Below, piece by piece: positions 20,796 through 32,582 of a stretch of DNA of 64,000 nucleotides. Every line of letters begins with the position of its first letter. The first letter of the stretch is position 1. The stretch spans positions 14,074,263 to 14,138,262 of the forward strand of contig NC_035169.2 of NCBI RefSeq assembly GCF_001659605.2, given 5' to 3'. A program made the position numbers and the translations under genes. A model generated the notes under the pieces. It did no database searches. It was given only the letters and a program-made list of their open reading frames with translations, and had not been told where the DNA came from. The DNA is from Manihot esculenta. Taxonomy: Eukaryota > Streptophyta > Magnoliopsida > Malpighiales > Euphorbiaceae.

Positions 20796-22914
20796 TGTAA
20801 TACCCGGCATGTTCAGACATCAGAATTCCTATCGTTCGGTGGAATCGAGGATGTCAGAGCATCCCTGAAGGGAGAGTGGAGGTTTTCTAAAATGTTTTTA
20901 GATGTTTTAAGATTTTGTTTTAGCAAAGGAATAAGTTTTGAAGAAACAAGGCTAAGGAAAGTTTTGCCACTTTCGGCCCCCTAAAGTGTAAGTTCGGCCG
21001 CCTAAAGTAGCTCATGTTCGGCCCCCTAAACTCAATGTTCGGCCCCCGAACGTGATGAGGTGTTACATGTAGCTTTGGCCACCGAACGTGAAGCGGTGGT
21101 TCACTTTTTTTAAGTGGATATGGCCGACTATGGAGGTGCTTAAGCTCTCCTTTGGGTCAGGAACAAGCACATGTTTCCCCTTGGTGATTTTCTTGAGTTT
21201 CTAATCAAATCTTTCAAAGAAAAATAAGTTTATGGTGAGTTTTAACTAGTTTTGAGAAGTTGTGGAGTTTGAGAACTTGTGAAGCTTGAATCTTCATTTC
21301 TTCAAGTTTGGGGTCACGCCAGCCTTTGTTCTTCAAAGGGTAAGAGTGAATCCTTTGTTTTTATCATGTTTTAAATGAGTTTGATGATGGGAAAGGGGAG
21401 TTGTGCTTGAGTATGCATAAGTTGTCCATATTAGGGTGTATGGATCCTATGCTTTGTGTATGGTTGTTGTGTGTTGTTTGTTGGAGTTTAATTTATTTGA
21501 AGCTCCTTTATGCTTATTGAAGTGTTTATGCATGTTTTAGAAGGGTTAAATGCATGTGTTGAGGTCTGAGCAGGTGATGGAGGGATTAGCAGGCGTCCTT
21601 GTGCACGAAACTGAGTTCTGGATGAACTCAGGTTCGGCCCCCGAAAGTCCAAGTTAGGCCGCCGAACATGCCTGACTTTCGTCTCTGGAAGGGACATTCG
21701 GCCGCCGAAGGTGCCCCCGAAAGTGCCCTGTCCAGCCTTCCTTTGCATGTTTTCTATGTTTGGTCTAAGGTGTTTTAAGGGGTTTTAAGGGGAGATGTTT
21801 AGCGGTATGTCCGAGTATGTTTGGTCCCTCATTTGAGTCTATCTGTGTAGGCACAGAGCAGAGGAACCAGAGAGAGCAGCAGTGAGTACTGCTCCAGAGT
21901 TTTCAGAGCCTGCAGAGTCAGTCAGTCCAGATAGCCAGAGGTGAGTGGAACTAAACTTAATGCTTTTTGAATTGATCAAAGACATGTTTTAGCATATCTC
22001 ATGCATCATGATTATGCCATAAGTTGATTGCATTAGTATCCACGAATATGTTGCATTGCATTGTTATTTGTTGATGTGGGTAAATGCTGAATGATCCCAT
22101 AGTCACAGACAGGAAGACCAGGAGCCTTTGACTACGCCCTGGCAAGTATAGCAAAGACCAGGAGCCTTTGACTACGCCCTGGCAGGTATATAGTAAAGTC
22201 CAGGAGCCTTTGACTACGCCCTGGCAATGGTAAGTACAATGGTGTTATATACACATATACATATATGACAGGAAGTCCAGGAGCCTTTGACTACGCCCTG
22301 GCACAGAGTTACTGGGACTATGTGGTGACAGGTTTACTCTTGATGTGAAATGTTTGTGTTATGACGCATTCCATGAGAGCATCTGTTAATGAATTGTTTT
22401 ACTGTTCTACTCACTGGGCTATAGAGCTCATCCCACTCCCTTAACCCCAGTTTTGCAGGTTCAGTATACCGTGTACAGGGACAGTCCAGCAGGGTTCAGA
22501 GAAAGAATAAAGAGAAATGTAATAGTCTAGAGTGGACATGTACTGTTAAAGAGATGTAATAGTTATATATGTGCTTGACTTAGTAGTTGTAAATCTATTG
22601 TGTTGTACATGATCGGTATATGTATATGTTTTACTGTATGTGGACTACCAGGCTTAACAGGTATGAATGAACCCATCTAGAGCAAGCTCTAGTCAGGGGT
22701 ACAGAGTACAGAGTACAGAGTACAGAGTACAGAGATAGTGCATGCACAGGTTAAGCCTTGGGCCAGAAAAGAGTTTTCATTTTCACAAAAAATGTATGAT
22801 CATGTATGAGATTTACAGGTACACAGAGAGTATAGCAGGCTTGCTACGGGTTCTGGCGGCCTTAAGCCGACCTGAATCCTAGCGCCGGTGACGGTCCATT
22901 TTGGGGTCGTTACA
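20796..22914 (+). repeat. 5' LTR of element D (2119 bp)
   Basis: Starts TGTAATACCCGGCATG, ends GGGTCGTTACA. Its first 1 kb differs strongly from the A-type LTR and its dyads are often decayed to TTCGGCCCCCTAA. The 3' half is shared with A. It carries four 27-bp hairpin units (22118-22303) and five TACAGAG copies (22700-22734). Confidence 0.96.
22118..22303 (+). repeat. Four-copy 27-bp hairpin-unit array in D 5' LTR
   Basis: Units at 22118-22144, 22158-22184, 22200-22226 and 22277-22303 each start CCAGGAGCC and end CGCCCTGGCA, with spacers of about 13-50 bp. The array is repeated in the 3' LTR near 29423-29608. A has two intact units, so the copy number changes between elements. Confidence 0.85.
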
Positions 22915-22917
22915 GAT

Positions 22918-22929
22918 TGGTATCAGAGC
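22918..22929 (+). other. Primer-binding site of element D (initiator tRNA-Met)
   Basis: TGGTATCAGAGC, 3 bases after the LTR end at 22914. Confidence 0.94.
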
Positions 22930-23128
22930 CCTAGGTTCACATGATCGGACCTATAGCGCTAGTGTCGGGCTCATAGAGGGTGGTCAAGCACAATAGGAAA
23001 TCATGTCCACTAGGATAGGGTGTTGCGTCCTATCTGTTTCATGCCATAAGTTATGCATGTGCTGTATTGATATGTGATGTTTATGTGCTAAGTGTTATGT
23101 TATGTATTGTTTTCCAGATAGAATAAAG

Positions 23129-26100
23129 ATGCGAGGAACTCGTCGATCAGCTCGATTGACTGGAGTCCCATTAGATAGTGAGAGACCAGCTGCTCGTTCT
23201 CCTGCATTGCCGAGGGCAAGGTCTCAGCGATCTAGCAGGGAAGGTACGTCAATAGACCCTAGAAGGTCTGTGGACGAGAGCAGAAGAGGTACAGCAAGAG
23301 GAGGAAGATCAAAGGAGGAGATTGAGCAGTCGAGGGATGACAGTATGGGTATAGGCAGATTTGAGGAAGGTATGGGAGAGTCGCAGGGAGGCGCTCAGAC
23401 GTCAGGCTTCGGCTACCCAGAGTATCAGATGGGAGGTATGTCGGAGTACTCAAGTTTTGTCCCCTATCCTCCTTACATGCCATATATGCCTTATCCTTCT
23501 TATTACCCACCATATCCTATGTATCCATCTTCCCCTACTCATCCAAGTGCAGCACACCCAGAACCAAATGAGCCAGTATTACCACCAGAACCAGTAGCCC
23601 CTGTTGTTGACAGACATCAACCTAGCTCATCTGGAGGTAAGGTACAAATGACGGAGTACTTGAAATTGGATGCTCCTAAGTATAACACGGGAGATGATCC
23701 ATTTGAATACCTCAGATCAGTTAGGATGATAACCAGTGAGTTGGGAGCTGATGATAGTCGAGCCATTGAGATGGCAGGTTTCACGTTAAAATGCAAGAAG
23801 GCCAGAGAATGGTTCAAGAATTATGTGGAACCCAGGATGGACAATATGTCTTGGGGAGAGTTCGCCAATGAATTTGCAGGGTGGGCTTTTCCTGATAGCT
23901 CCAGGGAGATGAAAGTAATAGAGTTTGAACAGTTGCGACAGACAGATGAAATGAGTGTTGATGAATTCACAGATAAGTTCCTGGATTTGCTTCAGTATGT
24001 GGGTCAAGCCTATGATACTGACCAGAAGAAGGCAAGGAGATATACTATGAGATTGCATCCCAGGTATTCTTCCTTGATTCTTCCAGCAGAAAAGGAGAGT
24101 TTTCATACGATAGTAGATGCAGCCAGGAAAATGGAGGCTAGTGCCAATATTCAGAAACAGTCAAAGGCACAGGCTTCGAGTTCTAAGGCCCCTAGTGCAG
24201 CAGCCGCAGGTGGCAAGAGATGGGATCGAGCAAAAGGAACAAAGAGTAAGTTCTGGAGTAAAGTGAAGTCAGGTCTGGGAATAGGTAGTGGCTCAAGCTC
24301 TGGCACAGCTACAGTCTGCAGAAGATGCGGAAAACCACATGGCGGAGTTTGTCGGTTGGGATCTACAGCTTGTTTTAAATGTGGACAGGAAGGGCATATT
24401 GCTCGGGATTGTCCTCAGATGACTTTTGCACCATCCCAGCAGATGAGTTCAGGCAGTGTGGTACAGCCAGGTGTTCGGCCAGCAGCTTCAGTCATGCCTC
24501 AGAGTAGCGGTAGAGGTAGAGGGAGAGGGGCAGCCTCTACTTCAGCAGCAGGTTCCCGAGGTGGAAATCCGGTAGCCCCAGCACGGATTTTCACTGTGAC
24601 ACAGGAGGAGGCTAACACGTCGAACACAGTGGTGTCAGGTAATCTCATCATTGGGTGTTCAGATGTGTATGCTTTGATGGACCCCGGTGCTTCTCATTCC
24701 TTTATTGCTTCGAGAGCCATAGAGAGATTGGGTTTGATCAGTTCTGAGTTAGAGTATCCTCTCTGGGTCAGTGGACCTAAATGTGACCCATCAGTGGCAG
24801 TGTCAGTCTGTCGTTTCAGTCCAGTGTTCATAGAGGGTAGATACCTTCCAGCTGACCTTGTGGTTCTAGATTTGACGGATTTTGATGTCATTCTAGGGAT
24901 GGATTGGTTATCTACATATAGTGCGACTTTGGACTGTAGAGAGAAGATAGTGAGTCTCAGAGACCAGGATGGGTCAGAGTGTGTCTTCAGAGGAGACAGG
25001 AGAGGTACACCCAGAGGTATGATTTCAGCCCTTCAGGCTCGTCGTTTGCTTAGGAGGGGTTGTCAGGGGTTTCTAGCTCATGTGAGAGAGCTAGACAGTC
25101 AGGTGAGGGAACCAGCCGCAGTACCAGTAGTCCGAGAGTTTCTTGATGTGTTTCCAGACGATTTACCAGGACTACCACCTGATAGGGAGATAGGATTTGA
25201 AATTGAATTGCTGCCAGGTACCAACCCTATCTCTATTCCTCCCTACAGGATGGCGCCAGCAGAGTTAAAAGAGTTGAAAGAACAGTTGCAGGACTTGGTA
25301 GATAAAGGATTCATCCGCCCTAGTACCTCACCTTGGGGTGCTCCAGTGCTCTTCGTCAGAAAGAAGGATGGATCCCTCAGACTTTGTATCGACTACAGAC
25401 AGTTGAACAAGGTCACTACCAAGAATAGGTATCCTCTACCTAGGATTGATGATCTGTTTGACCAGTTAGCTGGAGCAGGTTGTTTTTCGAAAATAGATCT
25501 GAGATCCGGGTATCATCAGTTGCGAGTCCGAGAGGCAGATGTGCCTAAGACAGCTTTCAGAACTAGATATGGGCATTATGAGTTCTTAGTAATGCCGTTC
25601 GGGTTGACTAACGCCCCTGCAGCATTCATGGATCTCATGAACAGAGTTTTCAGTGAGTTTCTGGATCACTTTGTCATTGTTTTCATCGATGATATATTAG
25701 TGTATTCCAGAGATGCAGAGGAGCATGCCCAGCATCTGAGGATAGTTCTGCAGACACTGAGAGAGCATGGTTTGTATGCCAAGTTCTCGAAGTGTGAGTT
25801 TTGGTTAAGGAGCATTTCCTTCTTGGGACATGTGGTATCAGCAGAGGGTATTGAGGTAGATCCCAAGAAGATAGAAGCTGTAGCTAACTGGCCCAGACCC
25901 ACGACAGTGACTGAGATTAAAAGCTTTCTGGGACTGGCAGGTTACTACAGGAGGTTCGTTCAGGACTTTTCAAAGATAGCGGCTCCTATGACCAAATTGA
26001 CTCAAAAGAACCAGAAGTTTGTCTGGTCTGACCAGTGTGAAGAGAGCTTTGAGGAGCTCAAGAAGAGATTGACTACAGCACCAGTCTTAGCTCTGCCTGT

Positions 26101-28024
26101 AAGTCATGAGGATTTCACAGTGTTCTGTGATGCATCCCGAGTGGGATTGGGCTGTGTATTGATGCAGAGTGATCGGGTAATAGCTTATGCTTCTAGACAG
26201 TTGAAGAAACATGAGTTGAATTACCCCACCCATGACCTAGAGATGGCAGCAGTTATCTTTGCACTTAAGATGTGGCGGCATTACCTCTACGGGGTTAAAT
26301 GCGAGATCTTTACTGATCACAAGAGTTTACAATACATCTTGAGTCAGAGAGAGCTGAATTTGAGGCAAAGACGATGGGTCGAATTGCTCAGTGATTATGA
26401 TTGTAAGATCCAGTATCATCCGGGTAAGGCGAATGTGGTGGCAGACGCCCTCAGCCGGAAATCACTAGGCAGTTTATCCCATATATCAGCAGAGCGAAGA
26501 CCAGTTGTGATGGAGCTTTACAAACTCTTAGAAGAGGGACTACAGCTCGAGTTGTCTGGTACAGGTGCATTGATAGCACAGATGAGAGTGACACCTGTAT
26601 TTCTGGAGCAGATAGCTCAGAGACAGCACGAGGACCCTGAATTAATGAAAATTGCCAGGACTGTTCAGTCAGGCAACAGTGCAGAGTTCAGATTTGACAG
26701 TAAAGGGATCCTTCGTTATGGGAGTCGACTTTGTGTACCCGATCGTGGCAGTGTGAAGGAAGACATTATGAGGGAAGCTCATAATGCGAGATATAGTGTT
26801 CACCCAGGAGCCACCAAGATGTACCAGGATCTAAAAAAGGTCTATTGGTGGCCAGCTATGAAGAAAGAAGTAGCGCAGTTTGTGACAACCTGTGAGGTTT
26901 GTCAGAGGGTGAAGCTAGAGCATCAGAAACCAGCAGGAATGCTTAACCCATTACCGATTCCCGAATGGAAATGGGAAAACATAGCTATGGATTTTGTAGT
27001 GGGTTTACCAGCAGCGTCCAACAGAATAGACTCGATATGGGTGATTGTGGACAGACTCACGAAATCTGCTCATTTTCTTCCAGTTCGGAGTACCTATTCT
27101 GTGGATAAGTTGGCTCAGGTCTATCTAGATGAGATAGTGAGATTACATGGTGTTCCAGTATCAATAGTCTCAGATAGAGGACCTCAGTTTACCTCTAGAT
27201 TTTGGCGAAGTCTGCAGAGTGCGATGGGCACAAGATTAGAGTTTAGCACTGCTTTCCACCCACAAACTGATGGACAGTCAGAGAGGACCATCCAGACCAT
27301 AGAGGATATGCTTCGATTGTGTGTGTTAGACTTTGGCGGTTCTTGGAGGCAGCATCTACCTTTGGTGGAGTTTGCCTACAATAACAGCCATCATGCTAGC
27401 ATAGGGATGGCTCCGTATGAAGCGTTGTATGGGAGGAAATGCAGATCCCCTGTTTGTTGGGAAGAGATAGGAGAGAAGGCTCTGGCAGGGCCAGAGTTAG
27501 TCGAGATTACTAGTAGAGTGGTGCCCATGATCAGAGATAGAATCAGAACAGCTCAGAGTAGACAGAAAAGTTATGCCGACGTTCGCAGAAAACAGTTAGA
27601 ATTTCAGGAGGGTAATTGGGTATTGCTGAAAGTGTCTCCGATGAAAGGTGTGGTTCGTTTTGGGAAGAAGGGTAAATTAGCTCCACGGTACATTGGACCT
27701 TTTGAGGTTGTGCAGCGGATCGGAAATGTATCATATAAGCTAGATTTACCTGCTTCGATGGAGAGGATTCACCCGGTCTTTCATGTTTCTATGCTACGGC
27801 AGTTTGTGTCAGATCCGACTCAGATTCTGAGTGAGCCTGAGGTGGAGATTCACACAGATCTCACCTATGTAGAGCAGCCAGTGCGGATTGTGGACACACA
27901 GCTCAGACAGCTAAGGAACAAGGAGATTCCGATGGTGAAAGTCCTATGGAACCACCATAATGTAGAAGAGTGCACGTGGGAGACGCGGGAGTCTATGCTC
28001 CAGCAATATCCATATCTGTTTTGA
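23129..28024 (+). CDS. gag-pol: Element D gag-pol polyprotein (intact)
   Basis: One open frame; with the in-frame ATG at 23102 it is 1640 aa, and numbering below uses that ATG. I prefer the ATG at 23129 (residue 10, [12 protein letters not shown]) because all copies share it. Order: basic N-terminus; PYP-rich tract (about 120-160); gag core (about 205-330); CX2CX3HX3C at about 406 and CCHC knuckle at about 424-437; RGRGRG linker; protease MDPGASHSF (D527); RT with FIDD (D863, D864); RNase H (D1010 and FTDHKS near 1073); integrase zinc module (about 1226-1270); core triad D1297, D1358, E1394 (35 residues between the last two); GPF motif near 1532; chromodomain-like tail about 1589-1640. Gag and pol share one frame, so no frameshift signal is needed. 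All expected catalytic residues are present; the odd point is DPG in the protease. Confidence 0.96.
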   Translation: MRGTRRSARLTGVPLDSERPAARSPALPRARSQRSSREGTSIDPRRSVDESRRGTARGGRSKEEIEQSRDDSMGIGRFEEGMGESQGGAQTSGFGYPEYQMGGMSEYSSFVPYPPYMPYMPYPSYYPPYPMYPSSPTHPSAAHPEPNEPVLPPEPVAPVVDRHQPSSSGGKVQMTEYLKLDAPKYNTGDDPFEYLRSVRMITSELGADDSRAIEMAGFTLKCKKAREWFKNYVEPRMDNMSWGEFANEFAGWAFPDSSREMKVIEFEQLRQTDEMSVDEFTDKFLDLLQYVGQAYDTDQKKARRYTMRLHPRYSSLILPAEKESFHTIVDAARKMEASANIQKQSKAQASSSKAPSAAAAGGKRWDRAKGTKSKFWSKVKSGLGIGSGSSSGTATVCRRCGKPHGGVCRLGSTACFKCGQEGHIARDCPQMTFAPSQQMSSGSVVQPGVRPAASVMPQSSGRGRGRGAASTSAAGSRGGNPVAPARIFTVTQEEANTSNTVVSGNLIIGCSDVYALMDPGASHSFIASRAIERLGLISSELEYPLWVSGPKCDPSVAVSVCRFSPVFIEGRYLPADLVVLDLTDFDVILGMDWLSTYSATLDCREKIVSLRDQDGSECVFRGDRRGTPRGMISALQARRLLRRGCQGFLAHVRELDSQVREPAAVPVVREFLDVFPDDLPGLPPDREIGFEIELLPGTNPISIPPYRMAPAELKELKEQLQDLVDKGFIRPSTSPWGAPVLFVRKKDGSLRLCIDYRQLNKVTTKNRYPLPRIDDLFDQLAGAGCFSKIDLRSGYHQLRVREADVPKTAFRTRYGHYEFLVMPFGLTNAPAAFMDLMNRVFSEFLDHFVIVFIDDILVYSRDAEEHAQHLRIVLQTLREHGLYAKFSKCEFWLRSISFLGHVVSAEGIEVDPKKIEAVANWPRPTTVTEIKSFLGLAGYYRRFVQDFSKIAAPMTKLTQKNQKFVWSDQCEESFEELKKRLTTAPVLALPVSHEDFTVFCDASRVGLGCVLMQSDRVIAYASRQLKKHELNYPTHDLEMAAVIFALKMWRHYLYGVKCEIFTDHKSLQYILSQRELNLRQRRWVELLSDYDCKIQYHPGKANVVADALSRKSLGSLSHISAERRPVVMELYKLLEEGLQLELSGTGALIAQMRVTPVFLEQIAQRQHEDPELMKIARTVQSGNSAEFRFDSKGILRYGSRLCVPDRGSVKEDIMREAHNARYSVHPGATKMYQDLKKVYWWPAMKKEVAQFVTTCEVCQRVKLEHQKPAGMLNPLPIPEWKWENIAMDFVVGLPAASNRIDSIWVIVDRLTKSAHFLPVRSTYSVDKLAQVYLDEIVRLHGVPVSIVSDRGPQFTSRFWRSLQSAMGTRLEFSTAFHPQTDGQSERTIQTIEDMLRLCVLDFGGSWRQHLPLVEFAYNNSHHASIGMAPYEALYGRKCRSPVCWEEIGEKALAGPELVEITSRVVPMIRDRIRTAQSRQKSYADVRRKQLEFQEGNWVLLKVSPMKGVVRFGKKGKLAPRYIGPFEVVQRIGNVSYKLDLPASMERIHPVFHVSMLRQFVSDPTQILSEPEVEIHTDLTYVEQPVRIVDTQLRQLRNKEIPMVKVLWNHHNVEECTWETRESMLQQYPYLF

Positions 28025-28065
28025 GGTTCGTTTCCTCCTTTTTGTATGTTTCCAATTTGTTTTAG

Positions 28066-28102
28066 GAACATCCGAGGACGAATGTTCTTAAGGGGGGAAG
28101 AA
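28066..28102 (+). other. Palindrome and polypurine tract before the D 3' LTR
   Basis: A 22-bp palindrome at 28066-28087 (arms GAACATCCG and CGAATGTTC) and the purine run AAGGGGGGAAGAA at 28090-28102 abutting the LTR. The arrangement is the same as in A, B and G. Confidence 0.82.
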
Positions 28103-30206
28103 TGTAATACCCGACATGTTCAGACATCAGAATTCCTATCGTTCGGTGGAATCGAGGATGTCAGAGCATCCCTGAAGGGAGAGTGGAGGTTTTCTAAAAT
28201 GTTTTTAGATGTTTTAAGATTTTGTTTTAGCAAAGGAATAAGTTTTGAAGAAACAAGGCTAAGGAAAGTTTTGCCACTTTCGGCCCCCTAAAGTGTAAGT
28301 TCGGCCGCCTAAAGTAGCTCATGTTCGGCCCCCTAAACTCAATGTTCGGCCCCCGAACGTGATGAGGTGTTACATGTAGCTTTGGCCACCGAACGTGAAG
28401 CGGTGGTTCACTTTTTTAAGTGGATATGGCCGACTATGGAGGTGCTTAAGCTCTCTTTTGGGTCAGGAACAAGCACATGTTTCCCCTTGGTGATTTTCTT
28501 GAGTTTCTAATCAAATCTTTCAAAGAAAAATAAGTTTATGGTGAGTTTTAACTAGTTTTGAGAAGTTGTGGAGTTTGAGAACTTGTGAAGCTTGAATCTT
28601 CATTTCTTCAAGTTTGGGGTCACGCCAGCCTTTGTTCTTCAAAGGGTAAGAGTGAATCCTTTGTTTTTATCATGTTTTAAATGAGTTTGATGATGGGAAA
28701 GGGGAGTTGTGCTTGAGTATGCATAAGTTGTCCATATTAGGGTGTATGGATCCTATGCTTTGTGTATGGTTGTTGTGTGTTGTTTGTTGGAGTTTAATTT
28801 ATTTGAAGCTCCTTTATGCTTATTGAAGTGTTTATGCATGTTTTAGAAGGGTTAAATGCATGTGTTGAGGTCTGAGCAGGTGATGGAGGGATTAGCAGGC
28901 GTCCTTGTGCACGAAACTGAGTTCTGGATGAACTCAGGTTCGGCCCCCGAAAGTCCAAGTTAGGCCGCCGAACATGCCTGACTTTCGTCTCTGGAAGGGA
29001 CATTCGGCCGCCGAAGGTGCCCCCGAAAGTGCCCTGTCCAGCCTTCCTTTGCATGTTTTCTATGTTTGGTCTAAGGTGTTTTAAGGGGTTTTAAGGGGAG
29101 ATGTTTAGCGGTATGTCCGAGTATGTTTGGTCCCTCATTTGAGTCTATCTGTGTAGGCACAGAGCAGAGGAACCAGAGAGAGCAGCAGTGAGTACTGCTC
29201 CAGAGTTTTCAGAGCCTGCAGAGTCAGTCAGTCCAGATAGCCAGAGGTGAGTGGAACTAAACTTAATGCTTTTTGAATTGATCAAAGACATGTTTTAGCA
29301 TATCTCATGCATCATGATTATGCCATAAGTTGATTGCATTAGTATCCACGAATATGTTGCATTGCATTGTTATTTGTTGATGTGGGTAAATGCTGAATGA
29401 TCCCATAGTCACAGACAGGAAGACCAGGAGCCTTTGACTACGCCCTGGCAAGTATAGCAAAGACCAGGAGCCTTTGACTACGCCCTGGCAGGTATATAGT
29501 AAAGTCCAGGAGCCTTTGACTACGCCCTGGCAATGGTAAGTACAATGGTGTTATATACACATATACATATATGACAGGAAGTCCAGGAGCCTTTGACTAC
29601 GCCCTGGCACAGAGTTACTGGGACTATGTGGTGACAGGTTTACTCTTGATGTGAAATGTTTGTGTTATGACGCATTCCATGAGAGCATCTGTTAATGAAT
29701 TGTTTTACTGTTCTACTCACTGGGCTATAGAGCTCATCCCACTCCCTTAACCCCAGTTTTGCAGGTTCAGTATACCGTGTACAGGGACAGTCCAGCAGGG
29801 TTCAGAGAAAGAATAAAGAGAAATGTAATAGTCTAGAGTGGACATGTACTGTTAAAGAGATGTAATAGTTATATATGTGCTTGACTTAGTAGTTGTAAAT
29901 CTATTGTGTTGTACATGATCGGTATATGTATATGTTTTACTGTATGTGGACTACCAGGCTTAACAGGTATGAATGAACCCATCTAGAGCAAGCTCTAGTC
30001 AGGGGTACAGAGTACAGAGTACAGAGATAGTGCATGCACAGGTTAAGCCTTGGGCCAGAAAAGAGTTTTCATTTTCACAAAAAATGTATGATCATGTATG
30101 AGATTTACAGGTACACAGAGAGTATAGCAGGCTTGCTACGGGTTCTGGCGGCCTTAAGCCGACCTGAATCCTAGCGCCGGTGACGGTCCATTTTGGGGTC
30201 GTTACA
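28103..30206 (+). repeat. Right LTR of element D (2104 bp)
   Basis: Nearly identical to 20796-22914; the 15-bp length gap is explained by two fewer TACAGAG copies and one T. Its left side is preceded by the polypurine tract, as a 3' LTR should be, but its right side runs into a primer-binding site, as a 5' LTR would. Confidence 0.95.
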
Positions 30207-30332
30207 GATTGGTATCAGAGCCCTATCCTAGTGGACATGATTTCCTATTGTGCTTGACCAATTCTAACCTGTCTGAGCCCAACACTGTCTCTATAGGTCC
30301 GATCATATGAACCTAGGGCTCTGATACCAATC
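30207..30332. other. Head-to-head junction of two 5' leaders (PBS to PBS)
   Basis: Bases 30207-30225 are the plus-strand start of an internal region (primer site TGGTATCAGAGC at 30210-30221, then CCTA). They fuse to 30226-30332, a leader read on the minus strand whose primer site is at 30318-30329, next to the G LTR at 30333. The two leaders share CCCTA at the join. The minus-strand leader is the same as 34527-34633. The result is two LTRs facing each other across about 126 bp. Confidence 0.9.
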
Positions 30333-32505
30333 TGTAACGACCCCAAAATGGACCGTCACCGGCGCTAGGATTCAGGTCGGCTTAAGGCCGCCAGAACCCG
30401 TAGCAAGCCTGCTATACTCTCTGTGTACCTGTAAACCTCATACATGATCATACATTTTCTGTGAAAATAAAACTCTTTGCTGAACCAAGGCTTAACCTGT
30501 GCATGCACTATCTCTGTACTCTGTACTCATGTACTCTGTACTCTGTATCCCTGACTAGAGCTTGCTCTAGATGGGTGAACTCATACCTGTTAAGCCTGGT
30601 TTTCACATACAGGAAAACATATATACATATATAGATCATGTACAAAACATACATCACTAGGTCAAGCAACAACTATTACATCTCTTTAATATTACATGTC
30701 CACTCTAAGCTATGACAGATCTCTTTACTTTTTCTGTACTCTGCTGGACTGTCCCTGTACACTGTACACTGAACCTGCAAAACTGGGGTTAAGGGAGTGG
30801 GATGAGCTCTATAGCCCAGTGAGTAGAACAGTAAAACATCTCAGTAAAATATGATCTCATGGAATGCACCATATCACAGACAAGCCACATCAAGAGTAAA
30901 CCTGTCACCACATAGTCCCAGTAACTCTGTGCCAGGGCGTAGAATCGAGCACCTGGTCTTCCTGTCATATATGTATATGTGTATATAACACCTCTGTACT
31001 TACCATTGCCAGGGCGTAGTCAAAGGCTCCTGGACTTTGCTATACCTGCCAGGGCGTAGTCAAAGGCTCCTGGACTTTGCTATACTTGCCAGGGCGTAGT
31101 CAAAGGCTCCTGGACTTCCTGTCTGAGACTATTGGATCATTCAGCATTCACTCACATCACCAAATAACAATGCAATGCAACATATTCGTGTATACTAATG
31201 CAATCAACCTATGGCATAATCATGATGCATGAGATATGCTAAAAGCAGTTTGTGGTTCAATTAAAAGTCATAAGTTTAGTTCCACTCACCTCTGGCTATC
31301 TGGACTGACTGACTCTGCAGGCTCTGAACCTCTTGAGCAGTACTCACTGCTGCTCTCTCTAGTTCCTCTGGTCTGTACCTATACTGATGGACTCAAATGA
31401 GGGACCAAACAAGCGTAGACATACCTCTCTTAAACTACCCAAGAAACCCCTTAATCTCACTCTAAAACTCATGCAAACCATGCAAAAGAAAAGCTGGACA
31501 GAACACTTTCGGCGGCAGGTTTGGCGGCCGAATGTCCTCTCCAGAGACGAAACTCAAGTACCTTCGGCGGCACCTTCGGCGGCCGAAACTCCCAAACAGA
31601 GCCGAACATGCAAAACAGGCTGTGGCAGCCAAGCCACCATGCAAGAGGTTCGGCGGCCGAATGATCCTTCGGCTGCCGAACCTGAGTTCATCCAGAACTC
31701 AGCTTCAACGGCAAACCATCTCCTCCTTCCCTTCAATCTCTCCAAACATGCTTACCTCCTCTACTCAACTCACATATACTCAAGTATATGGTCACAGGGG
31801 TCCAAAACTATCTAATAACCCCAAACAACAAAACAAACATAACACATCAACATGTATACATACATAAATCATCAAAAACTACCATGAATAACCTAAGCAT
31901 GCTTCTCCTTCCTTTAACCCGTCAGAAAACATATAAACAGGGTCTAAAACTGCCCTTACCTCTGGAAACAGGAAGATACACACACTGAACAAAGGAAAAA
32001 CAGATCAACTTCTCTTCAAACTCTCAAAATCTCAAAAGCGTAACTTTTGTTTCTCTCAACTCTCTCAACTCTCAACACCTTTGCAAGCACCTCAAACTGC
32101 TGTAAGAACAACCAAAAACATGTACAGATGAGTCATAAGAGACGTGGCCATTCCATGGCAAGAATATGAGGCCAACACTTGTCAAAAAACATGACTCAGC
32201 TCACTAGCCAACTCAGCTTCGGCTGCCCAATCGCATGCGAAACCATGCAACATTCGGGGGCCGAACTTGAATTTCGGAAGCCGAACATTGGGCACTTTCG
32301 GCGGCCGAACTCATCTTCGGCGGCCGAACTTGGCTCCTCTGCCTTGGTTCATTTCAACTCAAAACTCAAAACTAAAGAACTGTAAAACCAGAAAACACCT
32401 CATAATACTGAGAAAACATAACTCCTACCCTTCTATAGAATCCCAACACCCCGGATCCCACCAGACAATAGGAATTCCGGTGCCGGATTCTAGCCGGGTA
32501 TTACA
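30333..32505 (-). repeat. Left LTR of element G (2173 bp)
   Basis: Plus strand: TGTAACGACCCC to CCGGGTATTACA. A-type LTR with three 27-bp units (about 31008-31113) plus one diverged unit near 30930, and dyad clusters at about 31510-31680 and 32254-32330. Integrase 3' sequence lies to its right and a primer site to its left, so it acts as a shared LTR. Confidence 0.94.
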
Positions 32506-32582
32506 TTCTCCCCTCCTTAAGAACATTCGTCCTCGTATGTTCCTAAAACATATAAAAACAAAACACAAGGAGGAAACTAACC

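Larger units (their letters stand above)
20796..30206 (+). mobile_element. Element D: full-length, coding-complete Ty3/Gypsy chromovirus
   Basis: A 9411-bp plus-strand element with LTRs 20796-22914 and 28103-30206, tRNA-Met primer site, one unbroken gag-pol frame, palindrome and polypurine tract. By eye the LTRs differ by two substitutions, one T-run base and a 7-bp microsatellite (five versus three copies), pointing to a very recent insertion. The left flank is CTTGG (20791-20795). The right flank is not CTTGG but another primer-binding site (30207-30225), so the right end was rearranged after or during insertion. Confidence 0.95.

Noticed and set aside
22118..22303. Regularly spaced 27-bp repeats resembling a small CRISPR array
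   Set aside because: They lie inside LTRs of a plant retrotransposon, recur in every LTR copy, have short unequal spacers and no cas genes.
30207..30221. Third complete retrotransposon starting after D's right LTR
   Set aside because: Only the first 19 bases of an internal region are present before the sequence switches to the opposite strand.
31387..31815. 142-codon open frame and similar ones in LTRs as host genes
   Set aside because: They lie wholly inside LTRs, are made of dyad-motif translations, and appear on both strands and in several frames.
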